DNA from: Aliikangiella marina
Lineage (GTDB): Bacteria; Pseudomonadota; Gammaproteobacteria; Enterobacterales; Kangiellaceae
Direction of reading: 5' to 3'
Assembly (NCBI RefSeq): GCF_007004765.1
Contig: NZ_VIKR01000001.1
Coordinates: 124,001 to 188,000 of the forward strand
Length of the DNA stretch: 64,000 nucleotides
Shown: positions 56,359-64,000 of the stretch, one piece after another
Numbering within the stretch: position 1 is the stretch's first letter
How the letters are laid out: each line of letters starts with the position of its first letter
Program-made: the position numbers and the translations under genes
Notes under the pieces: model-generated
What the model saw: the letters and a program-made list of their open reading frames with translations, nothing else
Databases searched by the model: none
Told to the model about the DNA's origin: nothing

Positions 56359-57252
56359 ATGAAAAAACTGGTTTCATTAATCCTGGTCAGTTTAAGCTTT
56401 TCGGCGTTTGCAGGTGATAAGGTCGATAAAGAACTTTCGGCGCCGCTTGACGGTGTAGTCGAAATTCACAACGTCAGAGGTGAAATCAATATTATCGGTT
56501 GGGACCAGCCTAAAGTGACGGTCAAAGGAACCTTGGATGATCTAACCGAAAAATTTGTATTCGCGTCAAAAGGCAGTACAACTTATATTAAGGTCAAACT
56601 ACCGAAAAACTCGCGACATCATAATCGAGACGGCTCAAATTTAAGCATTAATGTCCCACAAGGATCGGAAGTGGTTTTTTCAGGCGTGGCGACCGATCTA
56701 ACCATCTCGAAGATTGATGGTGGTTTGGATATCAAATCTGTGAGTGGTGATATCTCGATCAATGAAACTAAAGGTCGAACTCAAATTAATAGTATCAGTG
56801 GGATCCTAAAGCTTAAAGATGTTGTAGGGTCACTTGAAGTATCGACCATCTCAGGCGATTTGGACGCTGATGTTAGCTGTGACAAGGTCAGAGTGAGTGG
56901 TGTATCAGCTGACCTAAAAGTCAAACTAGACTCAATTCAGTCGGCCAAGGTATCAAATGTATCAGGTGATACGACGATTTCCGGTGTATTGAACTCCGAT
57001 GGCGAGCTAGATATGGGGAGCGTTTCCGGAACGGCTGTATATGTTGTAGACGGAGAACTCGACGCTCGAGTTGTAATGGAAACTGCGCCGGGTGGCGATA
57101 TTGTCAACGATTACACTGACGACAAACCGATTAGCTCTTTTATTAACTCGCAAAACCTAAGGTTCACTGCGGGAGAGGGAAAAGGGCGAGTGAAAATGTC
57201 GACCGTAAGCGGAGACGTAGGTCTAAAAGCCAATAAAAAATCGAAAGACTGA
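56359..57252 (+). CDS. DUF4097 exported beta-repeat protein
   Basis: A 297-residue protein with a signal peptide (about 1-18, ending AFA). The rest is a DUF4097 beta-helix-like repeat, visible as seven S/T-G-containing turns spaced about 20 residues apart (SVSGDISI, SISGILKL, TISGDLDA, GVSADLKV, NVSGDTTI, SVSGTAVY, TVSGDVGL). It starts 13 bases after the membrane-helix gene. Such genes are often in operons run by ECF sigma factors. The function is unknown. Confidence 0.9.
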   Translation: MKKLVSLILVSLSFSAFAGDKVDKELSAPLDGVVEIHNVRGEINIIGWDQPKVTVKGTLDDLTEKFVFASKGSTTYIKVKLPKNSRHHNRDGSNLSINVPQGSEVVFSGVATDLTISKIDGGLDIKSVSGDISINETKGRTQINSISGILKLKDVVGSLEVSTISGDLDADVSCDKVRVSGVSADLKVKLDSIQSAKVSNVSGDTTISGVLNSDGELDMGSVSGTAVYVVDGELDARVVMETAPGGDIVNDYTDDKPISSFINSQNLRFTAGEGKGRVKMSTVSGDVGLKANKKSKD

Positions 57253-57316
57253 TCGGTTTGCTAAGCTTTTAGAAAGGTTAAATGATGTTATTCATGCGGA
57301 ATCAAGGGCGAGACCT

Positions 57317-59437
57317 GTGAGTATTTGGGAAGAACTGAAAACGCGGAAAATATTCAAGGCTGCGACAATATATGCTGCAGTAGCCTGGGGTATCATTCAA
57401 ATAGCTGACATTTTATTTCCAGTTGTCGGGGTCGATGATTGGGTCATGTCGTCAATGGTCCTTTTGGCATTTTCGGGCTTTCCATTGGCACTTATCGCCG
57501 GATGGATGTTAGATCTGCGACTTGAAAAGCGGCGAGCGCTAGAGACTGAAGGCGCAGAGCGAATGAGCTTTGGCTCCCGAATTGCGGAGATCGCAGTGAT
57601 TAGTCTTTTCGGTATCGGCGCGGCAACTTTATATTACAACTCTGCCAGCGAGCCAGTGCAAGCCAGCATTACCCCAATTACGACTGACGTTGATAAAATC
57701 TTAAACCCGGTTACCGATCAAAAAACAATTGCCGTTTTACCTTTTGCTAATTTTAGCGACTCTACGCAAGATGAGTTTTTTGCCGACGGACTCTCAGAGG
57801 AACTATTAAACGTATTAGCGCGAAATAAAAAGCTAAGAGTAGCTGCGAGAACTTCAGCGTTTCAATATAAAAACACCAATATCAATGTAAAAACTATCGC
57901 TAGCGAACTAGGCGTTCAATACATACTGGAGGGTAGCGTCAGACGCTCGGGCGACCTTATTCGAGTGACGGCGCAGCTGATTAAAGCAGATGAAGATGTC
58001 CATGTTTTCTCTCGCTCTTGGGATCGTAACATCAATAATGTTTTTGAAGTCCAAGACGAAATTTCTCAATCGGTTTTAGAAGAATTAAAAGTAAGTCTAT
58101 TGGGTGAAACAAAGACTGAAGAGACAGAAATTGGCACAAAAGATATTGCGGCCTTTGCGGAGTACTCGAGAGGATTAAGTGCGTTAAGAAATCGAACTAA
58201 AGCAGACTTTGAAATTGCAATCGCGAGTTTCAAGAAAGCACTTGAGCTTGCGCAACCACTGATTAAAGAAGCATTGAATTTGAACCCCAAACTCGCTTCA
58301 GCGCATGCGGTAAAAGGATTAATGCATTGGCAATTAGCAGACGGTTCAGAGGAAGCCCCCAAAGAGCTTGCTAACGCTAAAAAGCACTTAACAATGGCAA
58401 TCGATTTAAATCCTTCTATTGCTGAAGCATACATGTGGTACGGTTCGATTCTTCAAAATGAAGGAAAGTTTGCCGATGGCGCCAAGTTCAGGGCAAAAGC
58501 TTTTGAAATCGATCCGCAAGCGGCGGTAGTGGGTTATAACCGCGCGAAAGATCTTGTCCAGTTTGGTAATTACAAAGAAGCCATGGATGTGTTTAACACC
58601 GTCGTCAGGAACAATCCAAACTATCCAAATGCGTATGATATTGCAGGTGATGTTAGTTATCGTGTGGGCCAGTTAGACCAGGCTTACGGGATGTACTCTC
58701 GAATGGCGCAGCTGGGCGATGACAATATGGGGTGGCTGGTTAATTCGACAAGAATTTACATCCCAATTGGAAAATATGATTTAGCGCAACAGAATTATGA
58801 TCGATTACAGGAGACGGTGGAAAAGAAATACGCAAGTAAACTGGATTGGTTGCAAGCTCAAATTTGGTTGGCTAGCGGTGATGAGCAATCTTTTATTGAT
58901 TGGACTCAGAAAATTGCCGAAGACACCCGAGATTGGGGGCATTTGCTTTGGCGTGGGATAGCTTGGTACAAACAAAATAAACTTGATTACGCCGAGGATG
59001 ATTTCTTAAAAGCCTTAGAGGTTATCAAACAAGAAACACCCGAAAGAAAAGATTCTGAAACGGTGCACATCAATCTTTTACTCGCGAATATCTATAAAAC
59101 TAAGGGTGACAAACTAAAATCCGAATCGCATATTGATGTCGCCAACAGTCAGATCGCTCAGCTCAAGAGTGAGGGCTTTGGTAATCAGGAACTTCGGTAT
59201 TTTGAAGCGGCAATCGCTGCTTTGAATGGACAAGAGGAGCAAGCGTTTACATTGTTACGACAGTCGATTCAAGAAGGTTTTGTTAATTACTGGTGGATTG
59301 ATTCTGATCCATCATTTGATACTGTCAGAAAAAATCCATTGTTTATCACTATCAAGGATGAGTTTAATATCAGGATGCAGTTAATGCGCAACAGTATCGA
59401 GTCACAGTATCAAGAGCTGGTCGCTGCAGAAGTCTAA
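57317..59437 (+). CDS. TPR protein with FlgO/TolB-like domain
   Basis: A 706-residue protein. The N-terminal region (MSIWEELKTRKIFKAATIYAAVAWGIIQIADILFPVVGV) has two or three membrane helices and the typical start of gammaproteobacterial TPR membrane proteins. Residues 140-255 form a FlgO/TolB-like domain (KTIAVLPFANFSDSTQDEFFADGLSEELLNVLARN, LEGSVRRSGDLIRVTAQLI). About ten TPR units follow. A GTG start at 57317. In many relatives a cyclase or DNA-binding domain stands first; here there is none. Probably a scaffold. A bidirectional terminator follows. Confidence 0.85.
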   Translation: MSIWEELKTRKIFKAATIYAAVAWGIIQIADILFPVVGVDDWVMSSMVLLAFSGFPLALIAGWMLDLRLEKRRALETEGAERMSFGSRIAEIAVISLFGIGAATLYYNSASEPVQASITPITTDVDKILNPVTDQKTIAVLPFANFSDSTQDEFFADGLSEELLNVLARNKKLRVAARTSAFQYKNTNINVKTIASELGVQYILEGSVRRSGDLIRVTAQLIKADEDVHVFSRSWDRNINNVFEVQDEISQSVLEELKVSLLGETKTEETEIGTKDIAAFAEYSRGLSALRNRTKADFEIAIASFKKALELAQPLIKEALNLNPKLASAHAVKGLMHWQLADGSEEAPKELANAKKHLTMAIDLNPSIAEAYMWYGSILQNEGKFADGAKFRAKAFEIDPQAAVVGYNRAKDLVQFGNYKEAMDVFNTVVRNNPNYPNAYDIAGDVSYRVGQLDQAYGMYSRMAQLGDDNMGWLVNSTRIYIPIGKYDLAQQNYDRLQETVEKKYASKLDWLQAQIWLASGDEQSFIDWTQKIAEDTRDWGHLLWRGIAWYKQNKLDYAEDDFLKALEVIKQETPERKDSETVHINLLLANIYKTKGDKLKSESHIDVANSQIAQLKSEGFGNQELRYFEAAIAALNGQEEQAFTLLRQSIQEGFVNYWWIDSDPSFDTVRKNPLFITIKDEFNIRMQLMRNSIESQYQELVAAEV

Positions 59438-59511
59438 AGCCTTGGTTAAAGGTAAAACAGTTTTGCGGCTCTAAAGCCAATCGCTTCAATAGAATAAGTC
59501 GTCTTAATACA

Positions 59512-59541
59512 AAAAAAGCCAGTGATTAAACTGGCTTTTTT
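59512..59541. terminator. Bidirectional intrinsic terminator
   Basis: AAAAAAGCCAGT at 59512-59523 pairs perfectly with ACTGGCTTTTTT at 59530-59541 over GATTAA. The A and T runs serve both strands, ending the TPR gene and the convergent ppa gene. Confidence 0.93.
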
Positions 59542-59570
59542 GATTGAATTTTGAATTTCTGTCGAAGGTT

Positions 59571-60119
59571 TTAGAAAGCAGGTTTTTCAGGTGCTTCTTC
59601 GTAACGAGTTACGCTGTCGACGATTTCTTTCTTGGCTTCGGCAGCATCACCCCAACCATCAACTTTTACCCACTTACCGGCTTCTAAATCTTTATAGTGT
59701 TCAAAGAAGTGTTGGATCTGGTTGAGTAATAATTCTGGCAAGTCGCTGCACTCTTTAACACCTTGATAAATTGGGCTAAGTTTGCGAAGCGGCACGGCTA
59801 AAATCTTAGCGTCAGTACCTGACTCATCGGTCATCTTGAGCACGCCAACTGGACGACAAGTAATTACAGAGCCCGCCAAAAGTGGAAATGGTGTCGGCAC
59901 CAAAACATCCACTGGGTCGCCATCTTCAGATAAAGTGTGTGGTACGTATCCGTAGTTCGTTGGATAGTGCATACAAGTTGCCATGAAACGGTCAACAAAA
60001 ATAGCACCAGACTCCTTGTCTACTTCGTATTTAACCGGATCAGCGTGCGCTGGTATCTCGATGATGACATTAATTTCTTCAGGAATGTCTTTTCCTGCAG
60101 GGACTTTATTTAAGCTCAT
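59571..60119 (-). CDS. ppa: Inorganic pyrophosphatase, family I
   Basis: Ppa hydrolyses pyrophosphate to phosphate in the cytoplasm. The 182 residues have the family-I signature around metal aspartates ([16 protein letters not shown]), [19 protein letters not shown] and [12 protein letters not shown]. It diverges from hppA, a membrane pyrophosphatase, over 369 bases. A TATAAT-like -10 (60159-60164, minus) lies upstream. Confidence 0.97.
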   Translation of the reverse strand: MSLNKVPAGKDIPEEINVIIEIPAHADPVKYEVDKESGAIFVDRFMATCMHYPTNYGYVPHTLSEDGDPVDVLVPTPFPLLAGSVITCRPVGVLKMTDESGTDAKILAVPLRKLSPIYQGVKECSDLPELLLNQIQHFFEHYKDLEAGKWVKVDGWGDAAEAKKEIVDSVTRYEEAPEKPAF

Positions 60120-60488
60120 TTTTCCGTTCTTGAGTGTCAGTAGTCAATTTGGGCGCGTATTATATCGATACTGCAGTGCAAAATAAACACTCAAAAAAAA
60201 ATAAAAAAACAGCTTAAAAATCAATGCTTTAAAATAACCAGCAATCCTGTATTTACCTACAGAATGAATATTGTTATACAGGTCCTTGCTAAACAGCAAC
60301 CTATGACATCCGGGCAACCCTCAAAGAAATGAGATATTAAAAGCTTGAGGATCCATGTCATGTAGTTGGTTCGCCCAAAGAGTAATGGGTGTCGATGACA
60401 CCTGTAGTAATCTTTCTCAGGCCAACCGAGCAACAATAAATATAGCCAGTCGGTCAGCTTGCGAAGTAACCTTTATGTTGGGGGAAGT
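60120..60488 (+). promoter_or_regulatory. Divergent ppa/hppA region with structured hppA leader
   Basis: TTTACC at 60252-60257 and TATACA at 60275-60280, 17 bases apart, form a possible hppA promoter. The leader of about 200 bases then contains: GGGCAACC (60312-60319) pairing with GGTTCGCCC (60368-60376) around about 48 bases; and the perfect hairpin GGTGTC-GAT-GACACC (60388-60402); then a GGGGGAAG Shine-Dalgarno at 60480-60487. Compared with other gaps it is GC-richer and highly structured, so a riboswitch or attenuator is plausible. I cannot name a class. The left end (60120-60240) is AT-rich and serves ppa. Confidence 0.5.
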
Positions 60489-62516
60489 ATGACCGATCTC
60501 GTGCAGTTACCACCGATCCTCGGTGTTGTTGGGCTGGTTGCAGCCTTTATTATCTATTTGTTAATCAAGAAATTTTCTGGTGGAGAAGGAAAAACCGCAA
60601 AAATAGCCGACGAAATTCACAAGGGTGCGATGGTTTTTATGCGGCGTGAGTATACGATCCTTTTTGGATTTTTAGTGGTTTTAACCGTTTTATTATTTAT
60701 TGGGTTTGGTTCTTGGCATACGCCGACCGCATTTGTTGCGGGCGCATTGAGCTCGGCAATTGCTGGTTACATCGGAATGTATACCGCGACCCGTGCCAAT
60801 GTGCGAACAACAGTTGCTGCTGCTGAACAAGGGCCTGCCTCTGCGCTAACCGTCGCGTTTTATGGTGGTTCGGTAATGGGATTAGCGGTAGCGTCAATGG
60901 GACTATTAGGACTTGGAAGCATGTATTATGCGTTTGGTGGCGACCCCGCACACGCTGAAGCGATCCATGGTTTCGGAATGGGAGGCTCGGTTGTCGCTCT
61001 ATTTTCGCGCGTTGGTGGTGGTATCTTTACCAAGAGTGCTGATGTTGGCGCAGACCTCGTTGGTAAAATCGAAGCAGGAATTCCTGAAGATGACCCAAGA
61101 AACCCTGGGGTAATCGCAGACAATGTTGGTGACAATGTCGGTGACGTTGCGGGAATGGGCTCGGATATTTTTGAATCCTATGTTGGCTCTATGATTGCTT
61201 CGATAGCGATTGCGGCAACCATGGCTGGAACTTCAGTCGCGATTTTAACCGGCGGCGATAACCGAGAAACCTTGATGTTCTTGCCTTTGGCACTAGCTTC
61301 TGTCGGGCTAATCTGTTCAATCGTTGGTATCTTCATCGTTAAATTAGCTTCGGGTGCAGAACCTGCACAAGCACTAAGAACCGGTACCATTGGTGCGACA
61401 ATTTTATTAATCGTTGTCGCTTACTTCTTAATTGATTGGTTTGGCTTGTCAGTTAATATCTGGTACTGCGTAATTAGTGGTGCAGTCGGCGGCAGTATTA
61501 TTGGCTTAGTGACTGAGTATTATACGGGTGGAAAGCCAGTAAAAGATTTAGCGAGAGAAGGTGAAACCGGTCCGGCGACTGTGATGATTGCGGGCCTAGC
61601 GGTCGGCATGGAGTCGGTGGTTATTCCGGTATTAACGATTGCTGGAATCATTTTTGCGAGTGCTCAATTTTTAGGTGATGCCGGTGTTTACGGGGTTGGA
61701 ATTGGTGCCGTCGGTATGTTGGCTACTGTTGGTATTACGATGGCCATCGATGCGTATGGACCTGTCGCCGATAATGCAGGTGGTATCGCTGAAATGGCCG
61801 AGTTAGGCGAGGATGTGCGTGAAATTACTGATGGCTTAGATGAAGTTGGTAACACCACTGCTGCGATCGGTAAAGGGTTCGCGATTGGTGCTGCCGGACT
61901 CGCAGCGTTAGCAATTATTGCGGCCTATATTGAAACCGTTTCGAAGAACATTGATAACTTTAAATTAGAGATCAGTGATCCATTAGTGTTAATGGGAATG
62001 TTCATCGGCGGTATTTTTCCATTTCTGGTGTCGGCTATCACGATGAGAGCTGTAGGGAGCGCAGCATTCGATATGATTAAGGAGATTCGTCGTCAGTTTA
62101 AGGAAATCCCTGGACTGCTCGAAGGCAATGCTGAGCCTGATAACGCGAAATGTGTTGATATTGCAACCCAGGCCGCGCTAAAGAAAATGGTATTACCGGG
62201 GGCGCTCGCGGTCGCCGCGCCGGCAGTGATAGGTTTTTGGCTTGGTGCTGCCGCGCTTGGTGGAATGTTGGCTGGTGCCTTAATTACTTGTGTTCTGCTC
62301 GCGCTGACAATGGCGAACGCGGGTGGTGCTTGGGACAATGCTAAAAAGTATGTAGAGAAGGGCAACTTTGGTGGTAAGGGCTCTGATGTTCATAAAGCTG
62401 CGGTGGTTGGTGATACCGTTGGCGACCCCTTCAAAGATACCTCGGGTCCGTCAATGAACATCCTCATCAATGTTATGGCTATTGTCAGTTTAGTTATTGC
62501 TCCTTTACTTTCATAG
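60489..62516 (+). CDS. hppA: Ion-pumping membrane pyrophosphatase
   Basis: A membrane pyrophosphatase that couples pyrophosphate hydrolysis to ion export. The 675-residue protein has about 16 helices and the catalytic motif [16 protein letters not shown] (about 212-227), with [19 protein letters not shown] before it. In GNTTAA (about 454-459) the residue after GNTT is Ala, as in potassium-dependent enzymes; potassium-independent ones have Lys. Whether it pumps protons or sodium is not decidable. ATG 60489 is chosen for its GGGGGAAG; an in-frame upstream start at 60459 lacks one. Confidence 0.96.
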   Translation: MTDLVQLPPILGVVGLVAAFIIYLLIKKFSGGEGKTAKIADEIHKGAMVFMRREYTILFGFLVVLTVLLFIGFGSWHTPTAFVAGALSSAIAGYIGMYTATRANVRTTVAAAEQGPASALTVAFYGGSVMGLAVASMGLLGLGSMYYAFGGDPAHAEAIHGFGMGGSVVALFSRVGGGIFTKSADVGADLVGKIEAGIPEDDPRNPGVIADNVGDNVGDVAGMGSDIFESYVGSMIASIAIAATMAGTSVAILTGGDNRETLMFLPLALASVGLICSIVGIFIVKLASGAEPAQALRTGTIGATILLIVVAYFLIDWFGLSVNIWYCVISGAVGGSIIGLVTEYYTGGKPVKDLAREGETGPATVMIAGLAVGMESVVIPVLTIAGIIFASAQFLGDAGVYGVGIGAVGMLATVGITMAIDAYGPVADNAGGIAEMAELGEDVREITDGLDEVGNTTAAIGKGFAIGAAGLAALAIIAAYIETVSKNIDNFKLEISDPLVLMGMFIGGIFPFLVSAITMRAVGSAAFDMIKEIRRQFKEIPGLLEGNAEPDNAKCVDIATQAALKKMVLPGALAVAAPAVIGFWLGAAALGGMLAGALITCVLLALTMANAGGAWDNAKKYVEKGNFGGKGSDVHKAAVVGDTVGDPFKDTSGPSMNILINVMAIVSLVIAPLLS

Positions 62517-62539
62517 TTCGTCATTTATCGACCTAAAAG

Positions 62540-62562
62540 AAGGGCTCTTTGAGCCCTTTTTT
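62540..62562 (+). terminator. Intrinsic terminator after hppA
   Basis: AAGGGCTC at 62540-62547 pairs with GAGCCCTT at 62551-62558 over TTT, followed by TTTT. Confidence 0.92.
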
Positions 62563-62717
62563 ATTCCTATCTCATTAATAATTCACATTTTTTATTAAAC
62601 TTTGCCATAATTAAACCGGAGCTAAAAATCGTTCCTGGCTGCCTGTCGCTTGCGAAATAGCAGTAGATGGAGCCGATTAATTTCAAACAATGATAATAAT
62701 ACTAGGGTTAGAAATCA

Positions 62718-63794
62718 GTGAACCAGATAAGCTGTGAAGCGTTCAATGAACTTGAAGATGAAGTGAAGCAAGAGTTCTATGAAGACGTACAATCAGCCAT
62801 CAAAGACATCAACGAATGCGCGTCAACACTAGAAACTGGTGCTGATGCGGCGGTAATCGATCGTATGTTTCGAGCGTTGCACACTGTCAAAGGTAATTGC
62901 AAGATGGTGTTTCTCGAAGAGTTTGTAACCTCTTCTCACAAGCTCGAAGATTTATTCTCTGGCATTCGCAGCGGTGAAATTGACTATCAAGATATTTATG
63001 GCAAGTTTGCAGTAACCGCAGTCAACGCCATTGATATTCAACTGAAGACCTTGGTTGAAACCGGAAGTGCAGACGCAGATACGCTCAAGAAGTTAGAAGA
63101 TATTATTGACCATATCGAAGTTGCGCCGGTTGAAGACCGACCGCATTTAGCGGAAAAAGCGATTATCGCTATTCAAGACGGACATTTTAAATTAGATTTA
63201 GTGGCATTGGATGAAGGGCATGGAAGAGCGTTCAGTTTTTTAGATGCAACCGACTTTGAGTTTTTCGAATTTATTTCCGATAAAAAAGCCTTGATTGATC
63301 CCTCTCATCAAGCGTTTATTGATATTTGCGAGCCACTCGCGATGAAGTTAAATGCAAAGCTGGGTCAGTCAATTGATGAACAACAATTAAGAACCGCGGT
63401 GATTTTTGTTGCTTTTTCTCGCGCCTTAGCGAGTGATTCATTGGCAACAATGTTAGAGGTAGAACAGGTCTTTTTTGTTTCAGGTTTGCTGAATCGAATG
63501 GCTGGTTGGTCGACTGCAGCGGAAATAGCACTACAGATGATCGAAAAACATGACGGTACTGGTGCTCCACTCGGCATCGAGGGAGATAAGATTATGCCGG
63601 CAGCGCAAGCGCTTGGTTTGGCTACAGAGTTTGCTTTGATTGTGCTGCAAAGTAAAACGAAAGGGTACAAACAGTCTTTGTTTAGCGCGGTTAAATTAAT
63701 CAACGCTCAAAAAGATTCTCGTTACAAGAGTCGTTTGATCGAACGGTTTAATGATGTGATTAAGTCCGAATATTTAACCACTCAAATGTGGTGA
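62718..63794 (+). CDS. Hpt phosphotransfer protein with degenerate HD-GYP-like end
   Basis: A 358-residue protein. The N-terminal part (1-115) is an Hpt domain; its phospho-acceptor is His55 in ALHTVKGNCKMVFLEEF. Residues 190-345 resemble an HD-GYP domain without its HD pair: EKHDGTGAPLGIEGDKIMPAAQALGLATEFALI aligns with the HxxDGxGYP region, with GAP for GYP. So it probably receives phosphate through His55 but cannot act as a c-di-GMP phosphodiesterase. The start is GTG 62718. It stands alone, with no kinase near. Confidence 0.8.
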   Translation: MNQISCEAFNELEDEVKQEFYEDVQSAIKDINECASTLETGADAAVIDRMFRALHTVKGNCKMVFLEEFVTSSHKLEDLFSGIRSGEIDYQDIYGKFAVTAVNAIDIQLKTLVETGSADADTLKKLEDIIDHIEVAPVEDRPHLAEKAIIAIQDGHFKLDLVALDEGHGRAFSFLDATDFEFFEFISDKKALIDPSHQAFIDICEPLAMKLNAKLGQSIDEQQLRTAVIFVAFSRALASDSLATMLEVEQVFFVSGLLNRMAGWSTAAEIALQMIEKHDGTGAPLGIEGDKIMPAAQALGLATEFALIVLQSKTKGYKQSLFSAVKLINAQKDSRYKSRLIERFNDVIKSEYLTTQMW

Positions 63795-63802
63795 TGATAG
63801 GT

Positions 63803-63837
63803 CTAAATGCTAAATACTAAATACTAAATACTAAGTC
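63803..63837. repeat. Second heptanucleotide array, five units
   Basis: Units CTAAATG, CTAAATA (three times) and CTAAGTC run from 63803 to 63837, 9 bases after the Hpt gene stop. Unit length, CTAA core and terminal TAAGTCTAA match the array at 50352-50430. Confidence 0.85.
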
Positions 63838-64000
63838 TAATATCTTGGGGCTCAATTGAATATTCTAATCAATAATGTGATGCCAAGTTACTTGCCAACT
63901 GTGATGGTAAACTCTCTAATGTCTTTTAAACCCAATTCAATGTTTTCTTATATTCCATAAAACTTAAACCCTGATTAGAATTATTCACGTTGGTAATGAC

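Noticed and set aside
60300-60488. TPP, cobalamin, yybP-ykoY or fluoride riboswitch in the hppA leader
   Set aside because: None of the conserved cores I know for these classes could be aligned by eye.

Overview
The window reads as a stretch of core chromosome from a free-living, probably marine, gammaproteobacterium. Signs of this are a Gram-negative Kdo/heptose lipopolysaccharide toolkit (waaA, kdkA, a family 9 heptosyltransferase), rpsF-rpsR-rplI followed by dnaB and alr, DusA, a bacterial-type ProS, both soluble and membrane pyrophosphatases, and several small families typical of Alteromonadales/Oceanospirillales-like bacteria (DUF3718, DUF2956, DUF2164, DUF5329, DUF2333). A Kangiella/Aliikangiella-like host is my guess and is not proven. 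Base composition is AT-leaning and even. I see no prophage, insertion sequence, CRISPR array, tRNA or rRNA.

Layout. 1-10.5 kb: an edge-truncated secreted protein, a DUF1631 protein, accA-tilS, then a leftward block of proS, a lytic transglycosylase, a patatin phospholipase and a phosphate-binding/OmpA fusion with a PhoB-box-like site. 10.7-15 kb: FmdB, OsmC and LPS inner-core genes. 15.3-21.3 kb: an envelope-stress cluster resembling E. coli yjfIJKL: lipoprotein, DUF350, membrane-anchored spermidine-synthase-like enzyme, DUF2170, PspA/IM30, a YjfK-like protein and a small basic protein, with twin palindromes and an internal hairpin. 21.7-34.9 kb: small metabolic, membrane and regulatory genes (GNAT, Nudix, membrane-tethered LuxR with DUF4199, VOC, threonine dehydratase-like, amidohydrolase, DUF3667, bioA). 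35-43 kb: a transmembrane Ser/Thr kinase with cysteine-paired repeats plus a lipoprotein, a DUF305-LVIVD lipoprotein, and a GT25-Wzi pair. 43-47.6 kb: ribosomal proteins S6, S18 and L9, then dnaB, alr and yjbQ. 47.8-64 kb: a chemoreceptor behind a sigma-28-like promoter, DUF3718, dusA, pspA-pspC behind a sigma-54-like promoter, PCuAC, DUF2333, a DUF4097 operon behind an ECF-type promoter, a TPR/FlgO-like protein, ppa, hppA with a structured leader, and an Hpt protein with a degenerate HD-GYP end.

The genes fall into themes: envelope construction (LPS core, Wzi, patatin, transglycosylase), envelope stress (two PspA paralogues in separate units, DUF350, DUF4097), phosphate and pyrophosphate economy (PstS-like, ppa, hppA) and sensing (kinase, chemoreceptor, Hpt, LuxR). 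No single region is a clear new defence or mobile system. The most promising leads are the hppA leader RNA, the cysteine-paired kinase repeats, the yjf-like cluster with its twin palindromes, and two related heptanucleotide arrays.
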